Shown here: piece by piece, positions 46,021 through 54,692 of the stretch
Position numbering within the stretch: the first letter of the stretch is position 1
Layout of the letters: every line of letters begins with the position of its first letter
NCBI RefSeq assembly: GCF_017603825.1
Contig: NZ_CP072014.1
Location: 2,976,001-3,040,000 of the forward strand
DNA length: 64,000 bases
Reading direction: 5' to 3'
From: Arthrobacter crystallopoietes
GTDB lineage: Bacteria; Actinomycetota; Actinomycetes; Actinomycetales; Micrococcaceae
Notes under the pieces: model-generated
Database searches by the model: none
What the model saw: the letters and a program-made list of their open reading frames with translations, nothing else
What the model was told of the DNA's origin: nothing
Position numbers and translations under genes: made by a program

Positions 46021-46749
46021 ATGACTGAAAAACCCGAACCTCGCGATGAGCAGGAGAAATCCGTCAGCGAGCTCGCCGGTGCCTACGCGGCACGGGCGGG
46101 AGTGGAGCGCCGTGAAGACGGCCAGATCGACGTGCTCAAATCCGTGGGCGGCGTCCGTGGTCTGACCGAAAGCATTCTGCCCGGCCTGGTTTTCCTCGTA
46201 GTCTTCACCGTTGTCCGAGATCTGGCACCGGCCCTGATCGGGGCGCTGGGCATCGCGGCGGTGTTCACCATCCTGCGGCTGATCCAGCGCGGCACCGTGG
46301 TCCAGGCGTTTTCCGGACTGATCGGCGTTGCTATCTGTGCCTTTGTCGCCAACACGACCGGCCGGGCCGAGACGTTCTACATCCCGGGCTTCTTCACCAA
46401 CGCCGCCTATATCGTGGGCATGGTCATTTCGATTGCGGTCAAATGGCCGCTGGCCGGACTGCTGTTCGGCTTCATCCGGGGCGAAGGGACGGACTGGCGC
46501 AAAGAACCGGGCCGCTTGCGGGCCTACGTGCTGGCGACCTGGATTGTCATCGCCGTGCTGGCTCTGCGCCTGGCCGTCCAGGTGCCGCTGTACTTCGTGG
46601 GCCCGGATGCCTTGGTGGCGCTGGGTACCGCGCGGCTGGTCATGGGCGTGCCGCTGTACGCGCTCGGCCTGTGGCTGGCGTGGATGGTCTCACGCCCGGT
46701 CGGCGGCGCCGTCGTCGGCGGCACTGCTGCTCCGGGCAGTCAGCACTGA
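46021..46749 (+). CDS. DUF3159 family membrane protein
   Basis: The 242-residue protein has a short charged N-terminus and about six membrane helices. The pattern starts with GGVRGLTESILPGLVFLVVF, and a VKWPLAGLLFGF segment lies in the middle. It matches DUF3159 (Rv2693c in M. tuberculosis), function unknown. Its position next to RCK-type K+ channel regulators suggests an ion or osmotic role, but that is inference only. Its last 60 bases overlap the end of the convergent TrkA-type gene. Confidence 0.87.
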   Translation: MTEKPEPRDEQEKSVSELAGAYAARAGVERREDGQIDVLKSVGGVRGLTESILPGLVFLVVFTVVRDLAPALIGALGIAAVFTILRLIQRGTVVQAFSGLIGVAICAFVANTTGRAETFYIPGFFTNAAYIVGMVISIAVKWPLAGLLFGFIRGEGTDWRKEPGRLRAYVLATWIVIAVLALRLAVQVPLYFVGPDALVALGTARLVMGVPLYALGLWLAWMVSRPVGGAVVGGTAAPGSQH

Positions 46750-47388
46750 CCGCAGCTGGTCTTCGGCGGCGATGGTCGTCACGAAGAACAGCTCGTCGCT
46801 GTCCTCGATAACGTCGTCCATGCTGGGTGTAATGGGCGCATCGTCGCGCAGAATGGCCACGACCGTGGCGTCCTGCGGCCAATCGATGGAGCCCAGCGTC
46901 CTGCCGACCAGGGGCGAATCGTGGGGCACGGTGAATTCGACCATGGAGGCCACCCCCGTCTGCAGCGTCAGCAGGCGGACCAGATCGCCGATTTCCACCG
47001 CCTCTTCCACCAGTGCAGTCATCAGGCGCGGCGTGTTGACGGCTACGTCCACGCCCCACGAGTCGTCAAACATCCAGTCGTTTTTAGGGTTGTTCACCCG
47101 ACCCACGGTCCTGGCGACACCGAATTCGCTCTTGGCCAGCAGCGAGACCACCAGGTTCACCTTGTCGTCCCCCGTGGCGGAAACCACCACATCGGCTTCG
47201 TCCAGGTTGGCGTCGCGCAGTGTGGTGATTTCGCACGCGTCCCCGATCAGCCAGCGGGCACCCTTGAGGCCGCTGCGGCCGATCGCTTCCGGCTTCTGGT
47301 CGATAAGCAGGATGTCGTGGTTGTTGGAGAGGAGCTCCCGCGCGATGGAGGAGCCGACGCTGCCTGCCCCGGCGATAACAACCTTCAT
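46690..47388 (-). CDS. TrkA-type K+ transport regulatory protein (CeoC-like)
   Basis: The 232-residue RCK protein has an N-terminal NAD-binding Rossmann domain (GAGSVGSSIAREL from residue 7, with acidic D at the end of strand 2) and a C-terminal TrkA-C domain (about 140-220, MVEFTVPHDSPLVGRTL). Such proteins gate Trk/Ktr-type K+ uptake systems. It is translationally coupled to the second RCK gene upstream by an ATGA overlap. Together they match the CeoB-CeoC pair of mycobacteria. The 3' end overlaps DUF3159 by 60 bases tail-to-tail. Confidence 0.9.
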   Translation of the reverse strand: MKVVIAGAGSVGSSIARELLSNNHDILLIDQKPEAIGRSGLKGARWLIGDACEITTLRDANLDEADVVVSATGDDKVNLVVSLLAKSEFGVARTVGRVNNPKNDWMFDDSWGVDVAVNTPRLMTALVEEAVEIGDLVRLLTLQTGVASMVEFTVPHDSPLVGRTLGSIDWPQDATVVAILRDDAPITPSMDDVIEDSDELFFVTTIAAEDQLRSVLTARSSSAADDGAADRA

Positions 47389-48059
47389 TCGGACTCCTTA
47401 ACCGGCGGCTTGGACAGGACGCCGGAGATCTCATGAGTGGCGGCCACGTTCATCATGGCGTGAACAATATCGCCCTGTTGGTAGCGGGTTTCCGGACCGG
47501 GCAGCATCCCCTCGCCGAACCGCGTCAGATACGCCACCCGGGCACCCGAAGCGGCCTCGATCTCCGCGAAGCCGTGCCCGACCCAGCCGTCGTGCAGGGA
47601 TACTTCACCGAGAATCAGTCGCCCGGAAGCTTCCCGGAAGTCGCCCTTGATGCTCTGCTCGGGCAGGATCCGCCGCAGCACCTGGTCCGCACTCCAGCGG
47701 ACCGCGGCCACGGTGGGAATGCCCAGCCGCTGGTAAATTTCGGCCCGCCCAGGATCGTAGATACGGGCGACAACGTGGGGAACATGGAAGGTCTCGCGCG
47801 CTACCCGGGTGGCCAGGATGTTCGAGTTGTCGCCACTGGAGACCGCGGCGAAGGCATAGGCATTCTCGATGTCCGCGTGCCGCAGCGTGTCGCGGTCGAA
47901 ACCGACGCCGGTGATCTTGCGCCCGGAAAAGTCGCTGCGCAGCCGGCGGAAGGCGCTGTCATCCTGGTCGATCACCGCCACGCTGTGCCCCGATTCGTCC
48001 AGCGTATGCGCCAGTGTCACGCCAACGCGTCCGCACCCCATGATCACGAAATGCGCCAC
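47385..48059 (-). CDS. TrkA-type K+ transport regulatory protein (CeoB-like)
   Basis: The 224-residue RCK protein has an N-terminal Rossmann domain (GCGRVGVTLAHTL) and a C-terminal TrkA-C domain (LILGEVSLHDGWVGHGFAEI). The GTG at 48059 is chosen because AAGGGAAGGGAA lies upstream and the protein then starts right at the Rossmann fold; a much longer upstream reading runs antisense to the permease gene. It forms a pair with the downstream RCK gene and is divergent from the KimA-like permease, which is the likely membrane partner in this locus. Confidence 0.9.
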   Translation of the reverse strand: MAHFVIMGCGRVGVTLAHTLDESGHSVAVIDQDDSAFRRLRSDFSGRKITGVGFDRDTLRHADIENAYAFAAVSSGDNSNILATRVARETFHVPHVVARIYDPGRAEIYQRLGIPTVAAVRWSADQVLRRILPEQSIKGDFREASGRLILGEVSLHDGWVGHGFAEIEAASGARVAYLTRFGEGMLPGPETRYQQGDIVHAMMNVAATHEISGVLSKPPVKESE

Positions 48060-48200
48060 CGGATTCCCTTCCCTTGAAGCATGTTGTCCAGCAGCAAGCT
48101 TATCGGCAAGAGAGCCGCAACAGCGCGGTGCCGCCCGCGGCAGTAAGCTTTCATGCGTGATGACTGTGTCCGTATCTGTGCGTGCGTGGAACGGCGGAAC

Positions 48201-50174
48201 ATGCTGACCTCCCTTAACGCGCTCAAGCGCATCCTGGTGGGCAGGCCTTTCCGGACCGAACGCGCCAAAGCCCAGCCGCTGCCGCAACGGCTGGCGCTGC
48301 CGGTGTTTTCGGCCAACGCGCTCTCCTCCGTGGCGTATTCTCCGGATGAGATCCTGCTGACCCTGGCGCTGGCGGGAGTGGCCGCCGTCGCGCTGTCGCC
48401 GCTGGTCGGCCTGGCGGTCATGGTGGTGCTGCTGGTCATCGTCGCTTCCTACCGCCAAAGCGTGCACGCGTACCCCTCCGGCGGCGACTACCAGATCGCC
48501 AGCGAGAACCTTGGCAAGAACGCCGGCATCACCGTCGGTTCAGCGCTCATGTTCGACTACGTGCTCACCGTGGCGGTGTCCATGTCCTCCGCCGCGCACT
48601 ATGTCATCGCGGCGTTCCCCGCGCTCAGGGGATGGCAAACGACGGCGGCCGTTGCCGGCGTCGTAATTCTTGCTTTGCTGCATCTGCGCGGGCTGCGGCG
48701 CGGGGGTAGGGCGGTGGCCATTCCGACGTACGCCTTCGTGGGGCTGATCCTGCTGATGTGCCTGGTGGGCTTCATCCAAGACATGACCGGTCAACTCCAG
48801 CTGGCGCCGAGCGCGGGGCTGGACATTGTGCCGGACGCGGAGTTCCAGGCCGGGCTGACCGGCCTGGCCGGGGCGCTGCTGGTGCTGCGCGCGTTCTCCA
48901 CGGGGGCGGCTGCGCTGACCGGTGTGGAAACTCCGGCGGGCAACGTCCAGGCGTTCCAGCCGCCGCGGGCCCGGAACGCCGCGACGGCGCTGCTGGTCCT
49001 CGGTGTTGCGGCTACCGTGATGACGATGGCGGTGCTGTATCTGGCCCGCGCCACCCGGGTCCATGTGGTCCAGGTCCCCGCCGAGCAGCTGCGGCTCAAC
49101 GGCGGTCCGCTGCCGGCGGACTACCTGCAGACGCCCGTTATCAGCCAGCTCGCGGCGACCGTCTTCGACCGCGGCAACGTGCTCTTCTACCTGGTTCTGG
49201 CGGCCACCGGGCTGATCCTGGTCCTGGCCAGCCACTCCGCCTTCAACGCCTTCCCGTCGCTGGCCTCCATCCTGGCCACGGACGGTTTCCTGCCCCGGCA
49301 GTTGCGCACCCGCGGCGACCGGCTGAGCTACAGCAACGGGGTCATGGCGCTGGCCGGCGCCGCCCTGGTGCTGATCCTGATTTTCGACGCCGACGTCACC
49401 AAACTCATCCAGCTGTACGTGGTGGGCGTGTTCGTCTCCTTCACCTTCAGCCAGCTCGGCATGATCAAGCACTTTTCCCGGCTGATCCGGTCCACGCCGC
49501 ACAAACCAATACGACGGCGGATGGCCCGCTCGCGCGTCATCAACCTCATCGGGTTCATCATGACCGCCACGGTGCTGGTGGTGGTGCTCGTGAGCAAGTT
49601 TGTGTTCGGTGCGTGGATCGCAGTGGCCGGCATCCTCATGCTGGCGCTGATCATGTACAGCATCCACCGGCACTACGAGCAGGTGGCGCAGGAACTGGCC
49701 GTGGACGAGAACCAACCCGCCACCGCGCTGCCATCCCGGGTCCACGCGGTGATCCTGGTCTCGCACGTGCGCAAGCCGGTGCTGCGTGCGCTGGCCTTTG
49801 CCCGCGCCTCCCGCCCGTCGAAACTCGACGCGGTCATCGTGGATATCGACGAAGAAGAGACGAAAGCGACGCTGGCAGACTGGGAACGTTACAAGATTCC
49901 TGTGCCGATCACCGTGCTGGCGTCCCCGTATCGCGACACCACTGTCCCGATCATCGAGTACATCAAGAACATCCGGCGTGATTCACCCCGCGATCTGGTG
50001 GTCGTGTACATTCCGGAGTACGTCGTGGGCCGGTGGTGGGAGCAGCTCGTGCACAACCAGACCGCCCTTCGGATCAAAACCCGACTGCATTTCGAACCCG
50101 GAGTCATGGTTGCCAGCGTCCCCTGGCAGCTGGCTTCCTCGGATGCCGTCCGCAAATACCAGGAGTTTCCCTAA
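48201..50174 (+). CDS. APC superfamily permease, KimA-like (probable K+ importer)
   Basis: This 657-residue protein has about 12 membrane helices, with the N-terminal pattern FSANALSSVAYSPDEILLTL, and a soluble C-terminal domain (about 500-657) of USP-like fold (VHAVILVSHVRKPVLRALAF). This layout matches KimA, a proton-driven K+ importer of Bacillus, rather than ordinary amino acid permeases. Two divergent TrkA-type genes next door support a K+ role; that is inference. The start at 48201 is a choice: ATG 48153 would add 16 residues but sits three bases after a possible -10 (TAAGCT). Confidence 0.8.
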   Translation: MLTSLNALKRILVGRPFRTERAKAQPLPQRLALPVFSANALSSVAYSPDEILLTLALAGVAAVALSPLVGLAVMVVLLVIVASYRQSVHAYPSGGDYQIASENLGKNAGITVGSALMFDYVLTVAVSMSSAAHYVIAAFPALRGWQTTAAVAGVVILALLHLRGLRRGGRAVAIPTYAFVGLILLMCLVGFIQDMTGQLQLAPSAGLDIVPDAEFQAGLTGLAGALLVLRAFSTGAAALTGVETPAGNVQAFQPPRARNAATALLVLGVAATVMTMAVLYLARATRVHVVQVPAEQLRLNGGPLPADYLQTPVISQLAATVFDRGNVLFYLVLAATGLILVLASHSAFNAFPSLASILATDGFLPRQLRTRGDRLSYSNGVMALAGAALVLILIFDADVTKLIQLYVVGVFVSFTFSQLGMIKHFSRLIRSTPHKPIRRRMARSRVINLIGFIMTATVLVVVLVSKFVFGAWIAVAGILMLALIMYSIHRHYEQVAQELAVDENQPATALPSRVHAVILVSHVRKPVLRALAFARASRPSKLDAVIVDIDEEETKATLADWERYKIPVPITVLASPYRDTTVPIIEYIKNIRRDSPRDLVVVYIPEYVVGRWWEQLVHNQTALRIKTRLHFEPGVMVASVPWQLASSDAVRKYQEFP

Positions 50175-51499
50175 TGGCGCAGGCCGCTGACCCCACTGAC
50201 CCCGTTGAACTCGAACTGAGGATCGGCGCCCCGGCGCATGGCGGGCACTTTGTTGCCCGGCACGAGGGCCGCGTGGTCTTCGTCCGGCACGCGCTGCCCG
50301 GTGAACTCGTGCGCGTGCGGATTACCGACGGCGGCGCGGACTCCGGTTTCTGGCGCGCCGACACGGTCGAGGTGCTCGAGGCTTCGGGCCACCGCGTGGC
50401 GCATCCCTGGGACCGCGCGGACGCCTTGCTGGCAGCCAAGCGCCACCGTCCGGCAGTGGGCGGCGCCGAGTTCGGCCACATCGAGCTCGCCGAGCAGCGG
50501 CGGCTCAAAGCGGCGGTGTTCGAAGAGCAGCTGCAGCGGCTGGCCCGCATCGAACGGCAGGTCATTGTGGAAGCTGCGGATGAGAACGACGACGGCGGGC
50601 TGGGTTGGCGGACCCGGGCGGCTTTTGCCGTGGACAAGAGCGGGCATCTGGCCATGCACGCGCACCGCTCAGATGAGCTCGTTCCGGTAACGGAGATGCC
50701 GCTGGCAGTGGCTGCCATCAACGATTTGCGGTTGTGGGAAGCGGACCTGAACCAGGTGTCCCGCGTCGAGGTGGCGGCGCCGGCGAACGGCTCCGCGCCG
50801 CTGGTGCTGCTGGTGCCGGAGCCCAATGCGTCGCCGCGGCGAATGGCCGCCGTGGCCGCCGCCGTCGATCCGGCCGCATCGGTTGCAGTCTGGAAGCCAG
50901 AGGAACGCAAACTCACCCGGCTGAAGGGCAGGACCTGGGTGGCCGAAACCTGCGGGAACCACCAGTACCGGGTGACCGGGGACGGCTTCTGGCAGATCCA
51001 CCGCTCGGCGCCCCAGGTGCTGACCGAAGCAGTGATGGCAGGCGTGCGGCCGCAGCCGGGGGAGCGGGTGGCGGACCTCTATGCCGGCGCCGGGCTGTTT
51101 ACGGCCCCGCTGGCGGAAGCGGTAGGCGTCACCGGCACGGTGCTCTCGGTCGAAGGGTCACCGGGCACCAGCCGGGACGCCCGCAAGAACCTGCACGACG
51201 CACCTCAGGTGACCATCGTCCAGGGCAAGGTGGAGAAGGCGCTGCGGTCACAGAACGGACTGGACGCCGTCGTCCTCGATCCGCCGCGTGCCGGCGCGGG
51301 CAGGACCGTGGTGCACCTGCTGCACGACCAGCGGCCCCGCGTGGTGGGCTACGTTTCCTGCGATCCGGCCTCCTTTGCCCGCGATCTGGGCTACTTCCAG
51401 GCCCTTGGCTGGGAGCTCCAAACCCTGAGGGTGTTTGATCTGTATCCGAACACGCACCATATGGAGTCCTTCGCGGAGCTGGTGCCGCCGCGGGCCTGA
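50174..51499 (+). CDS. Class I SAM-dependent RNA methyltransferase (TrmA/RlmD type, TRAM domain)
   Basis: The 441-residue enzyme probably makes 5-methyluridine in rRNA or tRNA. It has an N-terminal TRAM domain (about 10-70), a middle domain and a C-terminal SAM-binding domain with DLYAGAGLFTAPL, the LDPPRAGAG motif and the nucleophile Cys in SCDP (about residue 395). The Fe-S cysteines of RlmD/RlmC are missing from the N-terminal half. The ATG overlaps the permease stop (TAATG), and AGGAG lies eight bases upstream. It corresponds to Rv2689c. The exact target base is unknown. Confidence 0.9.
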   Translation: MAQAADPTDPVELELRIGAPAHGGHFVARHEGRVVFVRHALPGELVRVRITDGGADSGFWRADTVEVLEASGHRVAHPWDRADALLAAKRHRPAVGGAEFGHIELAEQRRLKAAVFEEQLQRLARIERQVIVEAADENDDGGLGWRTRAAFAVDKSGHLAMHAHRSDELVPVTEMPLAVAAINDLRLWEADLNQVSRVEVAAPANGSAPLVLLVPEPNASPRRMAAVAAAVDPAASVAVWKPEERKLTRLKGRTWVAETCGNHQYRVTGDGFWQIHRSAPQVLTEAVMAGVRPQPGERVADLYAGAGLFTAPLAEAVGVTGTVLSVEGSPGTSRDARKNLHDAPQVTIVQGKVEKALRSQNGLDAVVLDPPRAGAGRTVVHLLHDQRPRVVGYVSCDPASFARDLGYFQALGWELQTLRVFDLYPNTHHMESFAELVPPRA

Positions 51500-51750
51500 G
51501 CCGCATAGGAAGTGCCTGTCATCACTGCGTCGCATTCCGGGCGGAGGGCTAGGATGGGGAAAGGATGTCCGGGGCCGCGCACGGCACTGCTGCCGATGCG
51601 GCCGGAACCGTGAAAGCCAATTCCGGCGAAAACAGACTGCTGATTTCATCAGCGTCTGCCACGATCAGCTGTGAGCGTGAATTAGGGAAGCCTAACTAGC
51701 GGGGGACTGCTGCCCGGACAAAGATAAAGTGTGGCGAGAGGAGTCCTGTT

Positions 51751-54540
51751 ATGAGTAATGTGGACAGCTTCGGATCCAAAGGCGTACTAGACGTTGCCGG
51801 GTCCGAGTATGAAATTTTCCGGCTGAATTCCGTCGAAGGCGCCGAGAGCCTTCCGTTCAGCCTCAAGGTCCTGTTGGAGAATCTGCTCCGGACCGAGGAC
51901 GGCGCAAACATCACCGCGGACCACGTCCGTGCACTGGCCAACTGGGACCCGAACGCGCAGCCGGATACGGAAATCCAGTTCACCCCTGCCCGCGTCATCA
52001 TGCAGGACTTCACCGGTGTTCCCTGTGTTGTTGACCTGGCGACCATGCGCGAAGCAGTTAAGGAACTCGGCGGCGATGCCTCCCGTGTCAACCCGCTGGC
52101 CCCGGCCGAGATGGTCATTGACCACTCCGTGCAGATCGACGCCTTCGGCAACGCCGGCGCCCTTGAGCGCAATATGGAGATCGAGTACCAGCGCAACGGC
52201 GAGCGTTACCAGTTCCTGCGCTGGGGCCAGACGGCGTTCGACGACTTCAAGGTTGTCCCCCCGGGAACCGGCATTGTCCACCAGGTCAATATCGAATACC
52301 TGGCGCGCACGGTCATGACCCGCGACGTCGACGGCAAGCTGCGCGCTTACCCCGACACCTGCGTCGGCACCGACTCCCACACCACCATGGTCAACGGCCT
52401 GGGCGTACTGGGCTGGGGCGTTGGCGGCATTGAAGCAGAGGCAGCCATGCTCGGCCAGCCCGTCTCGATGCTGATCCCGAGGGTGGTCGGCTTCAAGCTC
52501 AGCGGCTCCATCCCCGCGGGCGCAACGGCTACCGACGTCGTCCTGACCATCACCGAAATGCTGCGCAAGCATGGTGTTGTGGGCAAGTTCGTCGAATTTT
52601 ACGGCGAAGGCGTCGCCGCAGTTCCGCTGGCCAACCGCGCCACCATCGGCAACATGAGCCCGGAATTCGGCTCGACTGCCGCCATGTTCCCGATCGACGA
52701 CGTCACGCTGGATTACCTGCGCCTGACCGGACGTTCCGACGAGAACGTTGCCTTGGTTGAGGCCTACGCCAGGGAACAGGGACTGTGGCACGACCCGTCC
52801 CGCGAACTGAAGTTCTCGGAATACCTGGAACTCGATCTGTCCACCGTGGTGCCGTCCATCGCCGGACCGAAGCGCCCGCAGGATCGCATTGAGCTCTCCG
52901 CGTCGAAGGAACAGTTCCGCAAGGACCTGCACAACTACGTGGCGGCAGCCAATGAGGACGCGCTGGACGAGGCACTTGAGGAGTCCTTCCCCGCCTCGGA
53001 TTCGCCCGCCATGACCTCCACCGTGCGCCACTCCGCGGCCGCCAATTCGAACGGGCGACCGACCAAGCCGGTCAGCGTCAAGATGGAAGACGGCCGTGAG
53101 TTCGTGCTGGACCACGGAGCGGTGACCATCGCGTCCATTACCTCCTGCACCAACACGTCCAACCCCTCGGTCATGCTGGCCGCGGCCGTGCTGGCCCGCA
53201 ACGCCGTCGAAAAGGGTCTGACCTCCAAGCCGTGGGTGAAGACCTCCGTGGCTCCGGGTTCGAAGGTTGTCACCGACTACTACGAGAAGTCCGGGCTGGT
53301 GCCGTACCTGGAGAAGCTGGGCTTCTTCACGGTGGGCTACGGCTGTGCAACCTGCATCGGCAACTCCGGCCCGCTGGAAACCGAGATCTCCGACGCCATC
53401 CAGAGCCACGACCTGTCCGTCACGGCGGTCCTGTCCGGTAACCGCAACTTCGAAGGCCGGATCAACCCGGACGTGAAGATGAACTACCTGGCCTCACCGC
53501 CGCTGGTCATCGCCTACGCCCTGGCCGGATCCATGGACTTCGACTTCGAGAATGACCCGCTGGGCCAGGACGAGGCCGGCAACGATGTCTTCCTGAAGGA
53601 CATCTGGCCGAGCCCGACCGAAGTGCAGTCCATCATGGACACCTCCATCGACGAGGAGATGTTCACCAAGGGCTACGCGGGTGTCTTCGAGGGCGACGAA
53701 CGCTGGAAGGCGCTGGACACCCCCGCAGGCGACACCTTTGCCTGGGACCAGGACTCCACCTACGTGCGGAAACCACCGTACTTCGAGGGCATGCAGGCCA
53801 CTCCCGCACCGGTGCAGGACATCACCGGCGCGCGTGTCCTGGCCAAGCTCGGCGATTCGGTCACCACGGACCACATCTCTCCGGCCGGTTCCTTCAAGTC
53901 GGACAGCCCGGCGGGACGCTACCTGCTCGAGCACGGCGTGGAGCGCAAGGACTTCAACTCCTACGGCTCGCGTCGCGGCAACCACGAAGTCATGATCCGC
54001 GGTACGTTCGCCAACATCCGGCTGCGTAACCTGCTGCTGGACGGCGTCGAAGGCGGCTTCACCCGCGACTTCACGCAGACCGGTGGCCCGCAGGCCTACA
54101 TCTACGACGCCGCGATGAACTACCAGGTCGCCGGCACCCCGCTGGTGGTGCTGGCCGGCAAGGAATACGGTTCGGGTTCGTCCCGCGACTGGGCCGCCAA
54201 GGGCACTGCGCTGCTGGGCGTGAAGGCCGTCATCGCCGAGAGCTTCGAGCGCATCCACCGCTCCAACCTCATTGGCATGGGCGTGCTGCCGCTGCAGTAC
54301 GCCGCGGGCGAGAATGCTGCGTCGCTGGGACTCTCCGGTACGGAGACCTTTGCCTTCGAAGGTGTGACCGAACTCAACAACGGTTCCACGCCGAAGACGG
54401 TGAAGGTTACCGCCACGGACGAGGACGGCAAGAGCATCAGCTTTGATGCCGTTGTGCGCATCGACACACCGGGCGAGGCGGACTACTACCGTAACGGCGG
54501 AATCCTGCAGTATGTACTGCGCCAGCTGACCGCAGCGTAA
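51751..54540 (+). CDS. acnA: Aconitate hydratase A
   Basis: AcnA interconverts citrate and isocitrate in the TCA cycle and can act as an RNA-binding iron sensor. The 929 residues show the 4Fe-4S ligands in [11 protein letters not shown] and [13 protein letters not shown], the substrate-binding [20 protein letters not shown] and the C-terminal [13 protein letters not shown] swivel domain. Between the first domains and the SCTN motif is an insert (about residues 400-425) holding [18 protein letters not shown], typical of some actinobacterial aconitases. GAGGAG upstream supports the ATG. A terminator hairpin follows. The enzyme is usually iron-regulated, but no operator is visible. Confidence 0.96.
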   Translation: MSNVDSFGSKGVLDVAGSEYEIFRLNSVEGAESLPFSLKVLLENLLRTEDGANITADHVRALANWDPNAQPDTEIQFTPARVIMQDFTGVPCVVDLATMREAVKELGGDASRVNPLAPAEMVIDHSVQIDAFGNAGALERNMEIEYQRNGERYQFLRWGQTAFDDFKVVPPGTGIVHQVNIEYLARTVMTRDVDGKLRAYPDTCVGTDSHTTMVNGLGVLGWGVGGIEAEAAMLGQPVSMLIPRVVGFKLSGSIPAGATATDVVLTITEMLRKHGVVGKFVEFYGEGVAAVPLANRATIGNMSPEFGSTAAMFPIDDVTLDYLRLTGRSDENVALVEAYAREQGLWHDPSRELKFSEYLELDLSTVVPSIAGPKRPQDRIELSASKEQFRKDLHNYVAAANEDALDEALEESFPASDSPAMTSTVRHSAAANSNGRPTKPVSVKMEDGREFVLDHGAVTIASITSCTNTSNPSVMLAAAVLARNAVEKGLTSKPWVKTSVAPGSKVVTDYYEKSGLVPYLEKLGFFTVGYGCATCIGNSGPLETEISDAIQSHDLSVTAVLSGNRNFEGRINPDVKMNYLASPPLVIAYALAGSMDFDFENDPLGQDEAGNDVFLKDIWPSPTEVQSIMDTSIDEEMFTKGYAGVFEGDERWKALDTPAGDTFAWDQDSTYVRKPPYFEGMQATPAPVQDITGARVLAKLGDSVTTDHISPAGSFKSDSPAGRYLLEHGVERKDFNSYGSRRGNHEVMIRGTFANIRLRNLLLDGVEGGFTRDFTQTGGPQAYIYDAAMNYQVAGTPLVVLAGKEYGSGSSRDWAAKGTALLGVKAVIAESFERIHRSNLIGMGVLPLQYAAGENAASLGLSGTETFAFEGVTELNNGSTPKTVKVTATDEDGKSISFDAVVRIDTPGEADYYRNGGILQYVLRQLTAA

Positions 54541-54569
54541 CGGTTCAGGTACGAACAGCTTGAACGGAG

Positions 54570-54606
54570 GGCTCCCGGACTCCGCCCCCAGGGCGGGCCG
54601 GGGGCC
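54570..54606 (+). terminator. Terminator after acnA
   Basis: A GC-rich stem (GGCTCCCGG 54570-54578 with CCGGGGGCC 54598-54606, one wobble) with an inner CGCCC/GGGCG pairing is followed by TTCT. Confidence 0.7.
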
Positions 54607-54692
54607 TTCTGCGCGTTATGGTTAAGTGTCGACCGCGGCCCGAAGCAGAGGCGCCTGGCGGGCAATGCTATTCATCAGTAAGGGAGGCTTCC

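Noticed and set aside
51565-51699. 44-codon ORF in the gap before acnA, with TAGGAT nine bases upstream
   Set aside because: AAAGG abuts the ATG directly, the peptide resembles nothing known and the length can occur by chance. A small protein cannot be excluded.
51787-53409. 540-codon open frame on the minus strand
   Set aside because: It is antisense to aconitase, which has all its iron-sulfur and active-site motifs.
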